Source: Myxococcales bacterium
Lineage (GTDB): Bacteria > Myxococcota > Kuafuiibacteriia > Kuafuiibacteriales > Kuafuiibacteriaceae
Length of the DNA stretch: 64,000 nucleotides
Direction of reading: 5' to 3'
Assembly (NCBI GenBank): GCA_019634385.1
Contig: JAHQVK010000170.1
Span: forward strand, 1 to 64,000
The position numbers and the translations under genes are program-made. The number at the start of each line of letters is the position of its first letter. The first letter of the stretch is position 1. A model generated the notes under the pieces. It searched no databases. It was given only the letters and a program-made list of their open reading frames with translations, and was not told the DNA's origin. Below, in pieces: positions 18,279 to 26,549 of this stretch.

Positions 18279-20180
18279 ATGCGATCGAGTACCAATGACC
18301 TACCATCCCCCGGATCGACAGTTTTGGTAAGAGTTGCTGGCCGACCAGAAGTCAGCGAGGGTCGAGTTGAGGACGTGAGCAAAGAAGGGGTTATGCTCAG
18401 CGTTAATCGTCCTCCCGACCTTGGGGTGATGACTCTGCTCGAATTCTTGGGCCCTGACAACGTGGTTACTCACCGACGAACGGCTTGCATGGTCTTTCGC
18501 CGAGGGTCACTGAACTCTTCCAAGGATACGTCGGCGATCGCTCTCGAGTTTGTGGATCTCATCGGGGGACCCACGCTTGAGAAGGATGGCCTGCTACAAA
18601 GATTTACCCGTTTTTTTGGTCGCCGATCGTCCACGGTTCTAGTTGAGGATGCCGAGCTATCTCTGCCTCCTCGAGAAGGACCAACGATAGGCATTGATCT
18701 TGGTACTGCGAATTGCTGCGTAGCGGCCAATGTTGATGGGCGGGTACAGGTTTTATTGGAAGGTGAGCACCGAACCATCCCATCGGTGGTGTACTTTGGT
18801 CCAAATGGTCGACGTCGTGTTGGGCGATTGGCTCAGGACAAGAGGATTTTGGAGCCAACTCGAACGATATTTGGTTCCAAGCGCTTTTTGGGTCGGCCTT
18901 TCATCTCCGAAGAAGTCCGGCGGTGGGGGCATTTTTTCCCGTATCAGTTGGTCCAAGGTGTTGGCGGGACAACCGCGGTTAAGATTGGGCATGAACTATA
19001 TCCCCTGGAAGAAGTGGCTAAGGAAATCCTCGTAGTCCTCAAGAATCACGCAGAATATGTTCTGCGGTGTCCGGTGCATCGTGCGATCATATCGGTGCCT
19101 GCGTACTTTGGTGAGCCGCAGAGAGCTGCTGTACTCGATGCTGGCCGGCGAGCGGGACTGCGAGCTGAGAAGCTGGTGAATGAACCCACGGCAGCAGCTA
19201 TCGCTTATGGATATGGCCGAGGGTTTAGAAAAGCCATCCTTGTGTATGACTTAGGGGGTGGTACCTTCGATGTTTCTATCCTTCGGATCAATGGTGCGGA
19301 AGTATCAGTTTTAGCTACCGGTGGTGATCCCTTTCTCGGCGGTGCTGATTTTGATGATCGTCTCACTGAGCACATTCTTTATAAGTTTGAGAAGTTGAAC
19401 GGGACGTCCCTTAGAGACGATTATGTTGCGGTTCAACGAATTCGATTCGCAGCGGAGATCGCTAAGATTGAACTCACGGAAAGAGAAGTCACCGAAGTTC
19501 TGATTCCCAATATCCAGCAACAAGCTCCGAACGAACTTCGGGTGAAGGTAACCCGCCAAGAGTTCCAAAATATCGTTGGGGATTTGATCGACCGGACCTT
19601 GGTGATCACCGACGCTGTCCTCAAAGAGGCGGGCCTAAAAGCCCAAGATATCCAGGATTTTGTACTCGTTGGTGGGCAGACACGCACCCCGCTTGTGCGG
19701 CAGCGACTGACCGAACGTTTTGGGCAATCACCGAGTCGTCAGGTGAATGCTGATGAGGCGGTCGCAGTGGGTGCGGCATTGCTTGGTGAGTCCCTCAATA
19801 ACGATAAGAAAGTGGCTCTTAAGGATATCCTAAGTGCCTCGATTCAGTGGAATGTTGCTCAGGATAGCTGCGAGGTTCTACTTCGTCGGGGCACTCGTTT
19901 ACCTGCGGAAGCAGTTTTCGAAATTCCGGAGCAGATGGCGAACGACGATGAGGGTTACCGACTGCAGCTGTACAGGGGGGAAGCAAGCTCGTGTCGCGAC
20001 AACTCGTTTATTGGGGCCCTTAACTTTGATGAAGCCTACCTGGGTGGTAAGGCCCGAGTGTTGGTGAGCGCGGAAGGATTATTGTCGATCAAGATTGCAC
20101 GGTCTCACGCATCAAGTGGCGATTGGCAATCTACAACGGTTGATTTTGTTGAGGCTGAATCTTCGATCGATCTTGGATGA
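18279..20180 (+). CDS. PilZ-Hsp70 fusion protein (DnaK-like)
   Basis: Residues 1-100 form a PilZ-like domain (VSEGRVEDVSKEGVMLSV). A complete Hsp70 ATPase domain follows (about 130-500): phosphate-1 loop IGIDLGTANCCVA, phosphate-2 loop VYDLGGGTFDVSIL, connect motif VNEPTAAAIAYGYG and adenosine loop VLVGGQTRTPLVRQ. Only a short beta-type substrate-binding part comes after it; the helical lid and the EEVD-like tail are absent. Such an enzyme could couple a PilZ signal to chaperone activity. If the PilZ part binds cyclic di-GMP an RxxxR motif would be expected; I do not see a clear one. No DnaJ or GrpE gene is adjacent. The 3' end overlaps the thioesterase gene by 50 bp on the other strand. Confidence 0.85.
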   Translation: MRSSTNDLPSPGSTVLVRVAGRPEVSEGRVEDVSKEGVMLSVNRPPDLGVMTLLEFLGPDNVVTHRRTACMVFRRGSLNSSKDTSAIALEFVDLIGGPTLEKDGLLQRFTRFFGRRSSTVLVEDAELSLPPREGPTIGIDLGTANCCVAANVDGRVQVLLEGEHRTIPSVVYFGPNGRRRVGRLAQDKRILEPTRTIFGSKRFLGRPFISEEVRRWGHFFPYQLVQGVGGTTAVKIGHELYPLEEVAKEILVVLKNHAEYVLRCPVHRAIISVPAYFGEPQRAAVLDAGRRAGLRAEKLVNEPTAAAIAYGYGRGFRKAILVYDLGGGTFDVSILRINGAEVSVLATGGDPFLGGADFDDRLTEHILYKFEKLNGTSLRDDYVAVQRIRFAAEIAKIELTEREVTEVLIPNIQQQAPNELRVKVTRQEFQNIVGDLIDRTLVITDAVLKEAGLKAQDIQDFVLVGGQTRTPLVRQRLTERFGQSPSRQVNADEAVAVGAALLGESLNNDKKVALKDILSASIQWNVAQDSCEVLLRRGTRLPAEAVFEIPEQMANDDEGYRLQLYRGEASSCRDNSFIGALNFDEAYLGGKARVLVSAEGLLSIKIARSHASSGDWQSTTVDFVEAESSIDLG

Positions 20181-20622
20181 ATGAGCTATCGGGGGGGGCA
20201 TCAATTATGAGAAGGCGTACTCGCCCTGAAGCGACCATGATCTCAGAATCATTAAACATATGCACTTCCCAAACGTGGGTGCGCTGACCGGTTGCAATCG
20301 GTTTGGCCGCTGCTTGCAGGACTCCCGATCGCGTAGCCCGCAGGAAGGTGGTTGAGTTTTCCAGGCCCACGGCCACTTTTTTCTCGGCGATAACGTGTAG
20401 CCCTGCCGCGAGACTTGCGAGGCTTTCAGCCACGGAGGCGTAAACACCGCCGTGCACCAGGCCAAAGGGCTGGAGCAAGTGTGGTCCAATAGGCATCTCA
20501 GCGTCGAGTTGTTGATAGCTAGCCTGAGTAACTCGAAGTCCGAGGCTGGTACTAAACGCACCACTGTGGGCATTAAGTTGGTCCACTATGTCCGTGGGCA
20601 GTGGGGGCCGGTGTACACTCAT
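20131..20622 (-). CDS. PaaI-like hotdog-fold thioesterase
   Basis: Probable acyl-CoA thioesterase. The hotdog motif LVHGGVYASVAESLASLAAG (HGG and the catalytic-type Glu) and the strands VGLENSTTFLRA and VWEVHMFND are typical of the PaaI/YdiI (1,4-dihydroxy-2-naphthoyl-CoA hydrolase) group. The open frame extends to 20682, but ATG at 20622 (MSVHRPPLPTDIVDQL) fits the family and avoids overlap with the divergent yigZ gene, leaving 29 bp between the two starts. Convergent overlap of 50 bp with the Hsp70 gene. The natural substrate cannot be told from sequence. Confidence 0.8.
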   Translation of the reverse strand: MSVHRPPLPTDIVDQLNAHSGAFSTSLGLRVTQASYQQLDAEMPIGPHLLQPFGLVHGGVYASVAESLASLAAGLHVIAEKKVAVGLENSTTFLRATRSGVLQAAAKPIATGQRTHVWEVHMFNDSEIMVASGRVRLLIIDAPPDSSFIQDRSKIQPQQNQPL

Positions 20623-20651
20623 TACGAGAGAATACGATAAACTCTTAGTTG

Positions 20652-21272
20652 ATGCCGACGGAAGGGAGCTACTTGGTACCATCGGGGCTCGTTGAGACTC
20701 AATCAGAGGTCCGGAGCAGTCGGTTTTTGGCCGCAGTGTCCCTGGCTGCCACCAAAGCTGATGCCCAGATTTTTGTTAATCATCAGCGTAAAAAGTATCC
20801 GGAGGCCTCCCACCACTGTTTTGGTTTTCGAGTAGGCCCACCACAATCGACGATGTGCATCGGATGTTCCGATGATGGTGAGCCTCATAGTTCAGCCGGG
20901 CGGCCGATCCTAGATGTTCTGATTCATTCCGGATTTGGAGATATTGTGTGTGTAGTCACCCGGTGGTTTGGCGGGACCAAGTTGGGACGCGGAGGACTGG
21001 TTAGGGCCTATGGAGAAGCTACGCAGGGAGCATTGGCCGCCGCTGTTCCGGTGGAGAAAGTGGACTGGATAGAGGCCAGCTTGAACCTGGAGTACGCGCA
21101 GGCAGAGGTATTTAGCCGAGAAGTGGCCGGTTTACGGGTTGAGAAGCTCGAAGAGCAATATGGGGCCACGGTGCAGATGAAGATTCGATTCGCGCGAAGT
21201 GAGCATCACCGATTGGGTCAACGCCTCCGGCAATTGACGCGGGGTGCGGCAACACTTTGGGTAGATGATTAA
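20652..21272 (+). CDS. YigZ/IMPACT family protein
   Basis: Conserved protein of unknown precise role with an N-terminal UPF0029/IMPACT domain and a C-terminal DUF1949 domain. Signatures are SDDGEPHSSAGRPILDVL and VTRWFGGTKLGRGGLVRAYG. The family shares a fold with domain IV of elongation factor G and may contact ribosomes or nucleic acid. Length 206 is normal. Start ATG at 20652 preferred over TTG at 20649. Only 29 bp separate it from the divergent thioesterase gene. Confidence 0.88.
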   Translation: MPTEGSYLVPSGLVETQSEVRSSRFLAAVSLAATKADAQIFVNHQRKKYPEASHHCFGFRVGPPQSTMCIGCSDDGEPHSSAGRPILDVLIHSGFGDIVCVVTRWFGGTKLGRGGLVRAYGEATQGALAAAVPVEKVDWIEASLNLEYAQAEVFSREVAGLRVEKLEEQYGATVQMKIRFARSEHHRLGQRLRQLTRGAATLWVDD

Positions 21273-21377
21273 GTTGAGTTGACAATTTGAGCGCATGGCC
21301 GGAGCGTCGCGCGCTGCTCCCCGCCTAGGGACATTGGTCCCAAGGGTGCGGGAGCCGAAAGATCGAGGATCGAGTAG
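21273..21377. other. Two small hairpins upstream of the 123-aa gene
   Basis: GGAGCGTCGCGCGCTGCTCC (21302-21321) and GGGACATTGGTCCC (about 21329-21342) are adjacent short palindromes. Neither is followed by a T run, so a classic terminator is unlikely; they may structure the leader of the next mRNA. Confidence 0.3.
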
Positions 21378-21749
21378 ATGTCATCGCAACTTGCAGATTT
21401 CCTGAATGAACACAATCTCAGCCTGGAATCGGTAGTGAGAGAGTCTCTGGTTACAGAGCAACTCAGCTCCGAGGATCGTGCTAAGTATGTGGCCCGAGCT
21501 GATGCTCGACGTGAGAAGAAGAGTTACTCCGATGTTGGCGTAGACAAACCGACCGCTCTTCGTCGAGGGGTATCAGTCCGGATTGTGAAGCTTGCCCTTG
21601 AGGGACAACCAATTACTCGAGTAAATCGCAAGAAGATCACCCGGGCGGTTCACAATCTCCTCAAAGGAGGAACGGACGTCACCGTCTTTAAGCTTTTTGG
21701 TGATGTTCGGTCCCGAAACCACAAAAAACCTTCTTCTGACGAAGAATAA
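21378..21749 (+). CDS. Unknown 123-aa charged protein
   Basis: I do not recognise a named family. The protein is helical and strongly basic in the middle (ARADARREKKSYSDVGVDKP; VNRKKITRAVHNLLKGG) and ends SRNHKKPSSDEE. It lacks a signal peptide or membrane segment and is probably cytoplasmic; nucleic-acid or ribosome contact is possible from charge alone. ATG at 21378 is a clean start. It stands alone between yigZ and the FHA regulator gene, all on the plus strand. Confidence 0.65.
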   Translation: MSSQLADFLNEHNLSLESVVRESLVTEQLSSEDRAKYVARADARREKKSYSDVGVDKPTALRRGVSVRIVKLALEGQPITRVNRKKITRAVHNLLKGGTDVTVFKLFGDVRSRNHKKPSSDEE

Positions 21750-21930
21750 CCCGACAAGAATTCGTTGTGATTGGCTAGTGGGGTTTTCTCCTAGATAAGA
21801 GAGCAGTAGTGCCCAATGGTCGTCAATTCCCTACACAGACCGGGCATCATCTTCCTTGTCTGGTGTGCGCGTATCGGACCACAGGCTTTAGACTACACCA
21901 TGCATATATTGCTGGCGGTGGATACTAGCT

Positions 21931-23265
21931 ATGGCAATGAAGGCGACCATCAGTGAGCAAGAGGCATCGAATCGAGACGTCACAGGGGCGGCTACATGGC
22001 TGGTTCGGGTGGGTTCGGCCGCTGAGCCACTAACAGAGCCCCAAATATACCCGTTAGAAGAGTCCGTGCCAGTGCATTTGTGCCGACACGAAGCCGATGT
22101 TCCGCAAGGTACACGTTGCATTGCGACTTCGGATCGGTGGATGTCGAGTCAGCATGTGGAGGTGTGTCGAACTGGCGAGGGTTGGAGACTCTCGGACCTA
22201 GGTTCGAGCAATGGCACTTTGACATGGGGCAGGCGTCGCTCGACGACACTCCTTGCGAACGGTGACGTATTTGAAACTGGAAGCACGTTCTGGCTATTTA
22301 GGTCAGAGTTGATCGGGGCGCCCTTCGAGAGAGGATCGAAGAGGGAAGAGTTTTTTGAGACCGTTTCTCTCCGAATGAAGGCGGTGTACCAAGAACTGGA
22401 CCGTATGGCTACCAGCCGTATTCCACTCGTCATTCGAGGACCCATCGGTTCGGGAAAGGAAGTTTTCGCTCGTGAGGCTCACCGAATCTCGAGCCGTTCG
22501 GGCCGATTTGTGCCTCTAGATGCAGGGACAATTGCTCCTAAGCTGGTGGCCCATGAACTATTTGGCGTTCTTGAACATGCTGATGTGCAAGAACGGGCAC
22601 GGCAGGGGCGGTTGCGGCTAGCTGATAGAGGTACGCTGTTCATCGATCAGCTTGAAGATATTGCTGAACCGGTGCAGTTGGCGCTGCTTAGGGCGGTGCA
22701 AACGGGGGAAATCGTCTCGGTGGGTAGCGATGAACCGGAGCAGATTGACGTTCGGTTTATTGCAAGCACTCGCTGTGACCTCAAGGAGCTAGTGGAATCT
22801 CGGGGGTTTCGTCCAGACTTGGCCTCTCGATTAAAAGGACTGGTGCTGGCCGTGCCGTCATTGAAAGAACGCCTTGAGGATTTGGGCCTTCTCATCGGGC
22901 ACTTCCTCCGAAAAGTTGGGCTCGAACATGTCACATTTTCTCCTGCGGCCTACCGCGCATTGATGTCCTATGGTTGGCCGGGCAATATTCGTGAACTGAT
23001 GCAAACGCTGGAGTCCAGCGTTGCCCTCTGCGAGGGCAATAAGATTGAGCTCGCGGACTTGCCAGTGGAAGTACAGTCTTACCAGCCTCCAGAGGCAGTA
23101 GAAGAAAAGACTAGCGATGAGCATCGTGAGCGAGAGCTGACGCGACTGCTCACAGCACACCGCGGAAATGTGAGCGCGGTGGCTCGCTCAATGGGATATT
23201 CACGTATGCAGGTGCACCGATGGATGAAGCAAATGCGCGTAAATCCAAATGACTACCGAACGTAG
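21931..23265 (+). CDS. FHA-domain AAA+ regulator related to sigma-54 activators but lacking GAFTGA
   Basis: Residues about 45-125 form an FHA domain (SSQHVEV, LSDLGSSNGT), which binds phosphothreonine. An AAA+ domain follows (about 150-375): Walker A RGPIGSGKEVFAREAH, then ELFG, and the DNA-contact neighbourhood SYGWPGNIREL. The C-terminus is a Fis-type helix-turn-helix (VSAVARSMGYSRMQVHRWMK). Two core features are altered. The GAFTGA loop that contacts sigma-54 is absent, as ELFG is followed by VLEHADVQERARQGRL. The Walker B reads LFIDQLEDI with Gln in place of Glu. It is therefore unlikely to remodel sigma-54 holoenzyme in the usual way and may act as a phosphorylation-controlled DNA-binding protein. 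A Ser/Thr kinase gene at 47.7-49 kb is a possible but distant partner. Confidence 0.82.
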   Translation: MAMKATISEQEASNRDVTGAATWLVRVGSAAEPLTEPQIYPLEESVPVHLCRHEADVPQGTRCIATSDRWMSSQHVEVCRTGEGWRLSDLGSSNGTLTWGRRRSTTLLANGDVFETGSTFWLFRSELIGAPFERGSKREEFFETVSLRMKAVYQELDRMATSRIPLVIRGPIGSGKEVFAREAHRISSRSGRFVPLDAGTIAPKLVAHELFGVLEHADVQERARQGRLRLADRGTLFIDQLEDIAEPVQLALLRAVQTGEIVSVGSDEPEQIDVRFIASTRCDLKELVESRGFRPDLASRLKGLVLAVPSLKERLEDLGLLIGHFLRKVGLEHVTFSPAAYRALMSYGWPGNIRELMQTLESSVALCEGNKIELADLPVEVQSYQPPEAVEEKTSDEHRERELTRLLTAHRGNVSAVARSMGYSRMQVHRWMKQMRVNPNDYRT

Positions 23266-23300
23266 CTAGCGCGCAACGGACAACCGATCAGGAGGCCCCT

Positions 23301-23675
23301 CTACTGCTGTCTCCTAACCAGCACCACACCATTTTTTGAGCGGCTGGCACTTTTTAATCGATTACCCTGACGCATAGCTAAAGCCCGTGCGTATTCGACG
23401 CAATCCAAGGGATCGTCGTAGTGGCAAATTTTGGTGAGGAAGAGCTCACATCGGGTGCATTTTTGCCGCTGTTCGGTGCCGATGTTAGCTTCTCGATCGA
23501 CGACCCCAAGCTGCTTTGCCGCACAGTTTCTGCAAAGGGCTGGTTGGTTTGGGCGGGGGCTGAAGTGAATGGTGTCTAGGGAACCACAGGATGTACACGT
23601 GATTTTTCGGGCAACACGGGTGCCATGGTCACTCCGAATTTTCCGCGCTGAGGTTGGTTTTTTACCCTTCACCAA
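23301..23675 (-). CDS. Zinc-ribbon protein (CxxC-x17-CxxC)
   Basis: Residues about 27-50 contain CTSC, 17 residues, then CRNC, a pattern fitting a structural zinc site. A further CTRC with a later Cys pair (ICHYDDPLDC) may be a second site. The N-terminus is very basic (MVKGKKPTSARKIRSDHG), suggesting nucleic-acid contact. No catalytic domain is visible. It is convergent with the FHA regulator gene and divergent from lexA, with about 100 bp shared with lexA's promoter. Confidence 0.68.
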   Translation of the reverse strand: MVKGKKPTSARKIRSDHGTRVARKITCTSCGSLDTIHFSPRPNQPALCRNCAAKQLGVVDREANIGTEQRQKCTRCELFLTKICHYDDPLDCVEYARALAMRQGNRLKSASRSKNGVVLVRRQQ

Positions 23676-23751
23676 AAAAGCCTAGCCCAACCTCCTGAAA
23701 TGCCAAGTTGAACTTGTGAAATGTTTCCAGTCTCCTCTACGAATGTTGTCT

Positions 23752-23768
23752 ATGCACAGACGTTCAGA
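23752..23768 (+). promoter_or_regulatory. Candidate LexA operator upstream of lexA
   Basis: ATGCACAGACGTTCAGA ends 12 bases before the lexA ATG. It matches 13 of 17 positions of the Myxococcus-type LexA box as I remember it (CTRHAMRYBYGTTCAGS), including the core GTTCAG. Position suggests autoregulation. Confidence 0.4.
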
Positions 23769-23780
23769 TAATACAGTTGT

Positions 23781-24455
23781 ATGCAGGGGTTGACGCGCCG
23801 CCAGCAGCAAATACTGGATTTTATTACTCGACGAATCAATGAGCAGGGCTATCCCCCGACGATCCGTGAAATAGGAGAGGAGATGGGTATTCGGTCCACG
23901 AACGGAGTAAATGACCACTTGAAGGCTCTCGAAAGGAAAGGTTTTTTGCGACGGGAAGGGCTAAAATCTCGGGCTCTTCGACCAGTGAACATGGGATCAC
24001 CTGCTCTGGCGGTGCCATCAGTTCCATCACCACCGGTACCCGCCAACGATAACGGACGAACTACGGGGGTTCCGGTCTTAGGTCGGGTAGCGGCGGGATC
24101 ACCAATTCTGGCGGATGAGAATGTTGAAACGACGGTCTTCGTAGACAGTTTTTTTCTGGGGACGGCCGATGTTGGGCGGGTTTTTGCTCTTCGAGTGTCA
24201 GGCGAATCGATGATCGAGGCCGGTATTCTGGATGGCGATTTTATTTTTGTTCGTAAACAGCCCGAAGCACATCGAGGAGATGTTGTGGTGGCCATGATCG
24301 ACGGCGAAGCAACTGTGAAACGTTACGAGCCTGACGGGGATGTGATTCGTTTTGTGGCGGAGAACGCATCGATGGCTCCGATTGTTGTTCAGCGCTCTGA
24401 CTTCAGGAATACCGCTATATTAGGAGTGGTTTGCGGAGTCTACCGACGCATCTAA
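23781..24455 (+). CDS. lexA: LexA repressor
   Basis: SOS-response repressor with autoproteolysis. The winged helix-turn-helix is at 1-65 ([27 protein letters not shown]). The Ala-Gly cleavage site is in [12 protein letters not shown]. The catalytic Ser is in [12 protein letters not shown] and the Lys in [12 protein letters not shown]. Length 224 is slightly above average because of a Pro-rich linker. ATG at 23781 gives the standard MQGLTRRQQ start. A likely operator lies just upstream. Confidence 0.95.
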   Translation: MQGLTRRQQQILDFITRRINEQGYPPTIREIGEEMGIRSTNGVNDHLKALERKGFLRREGLKSRALRPVNMGSPALAVPSVPSPPVPANDNGRTTGVPVLGRVAAGSPILADENVETTVFVDSFFLGTADVGRVFALRVSGESMIEAGILDGDFIFVRKQPEAHRGDVVVAMIDGEATVKRYEPDGDVIRFVAENASMAPIVVQRSDFRNTAILGVVCGVYRRI

Positions 24456-24502
24456 TTGCGCTGGTGCTTTCCATCATCTGAGCTTCTTCGTAGTACGGGC
24501 CG

Positions 24503-25438
24503 GTGGAGTATTACTTCCTGAGGTACGGAGACCTGGAACTGCAGCGCCGGATGGTAAGTGACCGATGGCGTACGGACGCTTTCGCTAGGGCCATAGCCGA
24601 GGCGGTTCGTCCCGGTGATGTGGTTCTCGATGTGGGGACCGGCACCGGGATCCTCGCTATGCTAGCTGCTAAGGCTGGGGCCAAAACGGTTTATGGTGTT
24701 GATGCTTCCGAAATCGTACAGTCCGCTGCGAACCTGGTGAAGGCTAATGATCTATCTGGCACGGTGAAGATTCTACGTGGACCAGCCCAGGAGCTTGAGC
24801 TGAATGAGCCAGTGGACCTTATTGTTAGTGAGTGGCTTGGTCACCTCGCGTTTGTCGAGAATATGCTTGATGACGTGTTAGTGGCTCGGGACCGCAATCT
24901 TGTGGAAGGCGGACGAATGTTGCCCTCAAAAGTAGATGTGCGGCTAGCACCCCTAGATGATCCATACTTGTACTTTCGTGATGGACCGGGTGCTTGGCGC
25001 AATTCAGTACATGGACTTGATCTCACGAGCTTAGAGCCGATCGAACTTCGACAGGGTCGAGCGGTTCAGACTCGGATTGATCCGAGTGGGTTGCTAGCAA
25101 GCAGTAGCTCCATAAGTAGGATCGATCTCGCTCGTACCTCAAATGAAGGCCCGTACGGTAAAACATCTCATCGATTTGAGGTGACTCGGGATGGGGTCCT
25201 GAATGGATTTGCCGGATGGTTTGTTGCTCAGCTTTCTGAAGGGGTGGTTCTGGATACCGGTCCCCAGCAGCCTGAGACTCATTGGTCACAGACCTGGTTT
25301 CCTTTCCCTCCCCAACCAGTGCGAAAAGGTCAGATTCTTGAGGTCTTGGTGGATATATGTCGTGACCAGGTCGAGAAAAGATACCTATCGGTAGATATTC
25401 GCACCCTCGATCTCAGTCAGTGCTTTGTGGTTGAGTAG
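24503..25438 (+). CDS. Protein arginine methyltransferase (PRMT-type) homologue
   Basis: SAM-dependent methyltransferase matching the eukaryotic-type PRMT core along its length. YYFLRYGDLELQRRMVSDRWR corresponds to the PRMT N-terminal YFxxYxxxxxHxxML region, split here by one substitution. Motif I is VLDVGTGTGILAMLAAKAGA. The double-E loop reads SEWLGHLAFVENML, with both Glu residues. The THW loop appears as ETHWSQTWF in the C-terminal beta-barrel. Methylation of protein arginine is therefore a reasonable prediction; the substrate is unknown. At 311 residues it is the size of a minimal PRMT. Start is GTG at 24503 with a weak ribosome binding site. The 3' end overlaps the convergent lipoprotein gene by 26 bp. 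Confidence 0.82.
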   Translation: MEYYFLRYGDLELQRRMVSDRWRTDAFARAIAEAVRPGDVVLDVGTGTGILAMLAAKAGAKTVYGVDASEIVQSAANLVKANDLSGTVKILRGPAQELELNEPVDLIVSEWLGHLAFVENMLDDVLVARDRNLVEGGRMLPSKVDVRLAPLDDPYLYFRDGPGAWRNSVHGLDLTSLEPIELRQGRAVQTRIDPSGLLASSSSISRIDLARTSNEGPYGKTSHRFEVTRDGVLNGFAGWFVAQLSEGVVLDTGPQQPETHWSQTWFPFPPQPVRKGQILEVLVDICRDQVEKRYLSVDIRTLDLSQCFVVE

Positions 25439-26078
25439 GAACGACCCCCAATCGAAACCGGTTCTTGCTGTACACAAAAACTAAGTTCTCACCTGAGGAC
25501 AGAAGGGCCTTGTTGGGACCTGGTATAAGATTTAGCTGGGCTACCGGTTTCGGCAGTTCCTCAACTGAGGATAAACCGACGTCGTCAAACATCAGTACAA
25601 GAACTCTGCGCTCGGGTTGAGTGGTTGCTTCAAAAAAAGCTGCATCAGTGATCCCGTTGCCATCGAAGTCGGCCAGTAGGCATGGGGTACCGGGAGGTTG
25701 GAGGTCTTCTTTGTGAATGCCAATCCGGGTTAGCGCCGAGAGTCCGTGAAACAGCGTAGGGGCAGCACATGAGCAGGGCTGGGTACCGTCGCATGAACTT
25801 CGCTCCGAACTCTGGTAGTCGATGCCAGTATTGTTTTTACCAAGTTGTACCCCGTTTTTTGCTGGGGGAAGCGGGGTCACTGGACGTGGGGCGGGTTGGC
25901 TCGCAGAGACGGGGCCAGAAGTGGGCTGACTTGTTGGTGTTGCGGCCGAGGTGGGTTGACTAGTGGGTGCTGAAACTGGTTGGCTGGTGTGTGTTAATGT
26001 ATCCGGTGGAAGTGGCCCTGCTGGACGGCAACCGCAAAAGATTGCGAACAAGATCACAAGACGGAGTACGGTATACAT
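25413..26078 (-). CDS. Lipoprotein with TSQPTS linker and FG-GAP-like repeat
   Basis: From ATG 26078 the N-terminus is MYTVLRLVILFAIFCGCRPAG, a lipoprotein signal with CGC near the cleavage site. A low-complexity linker made of TSQPTS/SQPVSA units follows (about 30-70). The globular part contains LLADFDGNGITDAAFF, which looks like an FG-GAP/VCBS calcium-binding repeat, and several Cys residues (CDGTQPCSCAAP). Surface or periplasmic location is likely. Such linkers are frequent in Bradymonadales and myxobacterial lipoproteins. Start ATG 26099 is possible but gives a longer n-region. It lies 3 bp from the divergent small lipoprotein frame. Confidence 0.7.
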   Translation of the reverse strand: MYTVLRLVILFAIFCGCRPAGPLPPDTLTHTSQPVSAPTSQPTSAATPTSQPTSGPVSASQPAPRPVTPLPPAKNGVQLGKNNTGIDYQSSERSSCDGTQPCSCAAPTLFHGLSALTRIGIHKEDLQPPGTPCLLADFDGNGITDAAFFEATTQPERRVLVLMFDDVGLSSVEELPKPVAQLNLIPGPNKALLSSGENLVFVYSKNRFRLGVVPTQPQSTD

Positions 26079-26081
26079 ACT

Positions 26082-26408
26082 GTGAATGACAGCACGCATG
26101 TAACAAACAACGAAGCAAATCTAGGAAGTTTGGGACGTAGGAGATCGTTGGTGGCCACCCTTTCTGTTTGTCTCGGGCTGTGGAGTGTAATTGGAGTGGG
26201 CTGTAGTGTTCCTCCATGTGAGGAGGCGGAAGCGTGTTGTGAGGTGACTGAGTCTCTGTTGTTGGCTCTTGGTATGAACGCCAATCAGGTGACCTCAACA
26301 TGTCAAGGGTTGGAGGAGGCCAACGACGACCAGTGCACAACAATCACTGATGAGTTGCAAATGACGTTGTCGGAGTGGGGTCTGCGAGTACCGGAGGACT
26401 GTATCTAG
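26082..26408 (+). CDS. Small Cys-rich lipoprotein
   Basis: Signal region RRRSLVATLSVCLGLWSVIG ends at a lipobox-like VGC. The mature part is about 67 residues, acidic and Cys-rich (PPCEEAEACCEV, STCQG, DDQCTT, PEDCI), so disulphides are likely. Not recognised as a family. GTG at 26082 is the longest start; TTG at 26130 gives MGRRRSLVATL, a more typical signal peptide, and leaves room for promoters between the two divergent lipoprotein genes. Confidence 0.6.
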   Translation: MNDSTHVTNNEANLGSLGRRRSLVATLSVCLGLWSVIGVGCSVPPCEEAEACCEVTESLLLALGMNANQVTSTCQGLEEANDDQCTTITDELQMTLSEWGLRVPEDCI

Positions 26409-26549
26409 GACGGTGGCTGGTTTGGAATTGGCTGATTGACACGCCCTTGATGCCGCCGAGCCTCTCTCCGAGTTTGGACCTTAGGGCCCCGCAAGAGGCC
26501 AAGCTGATGTTGAAAGACAGGACCCGAACCCGAGTTATGATGAGCCGAT

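Noticed and set aside
21302-21342. Two small hairpins as a terminator for yigZ
   Set aside because: No T run; listed only as structure.
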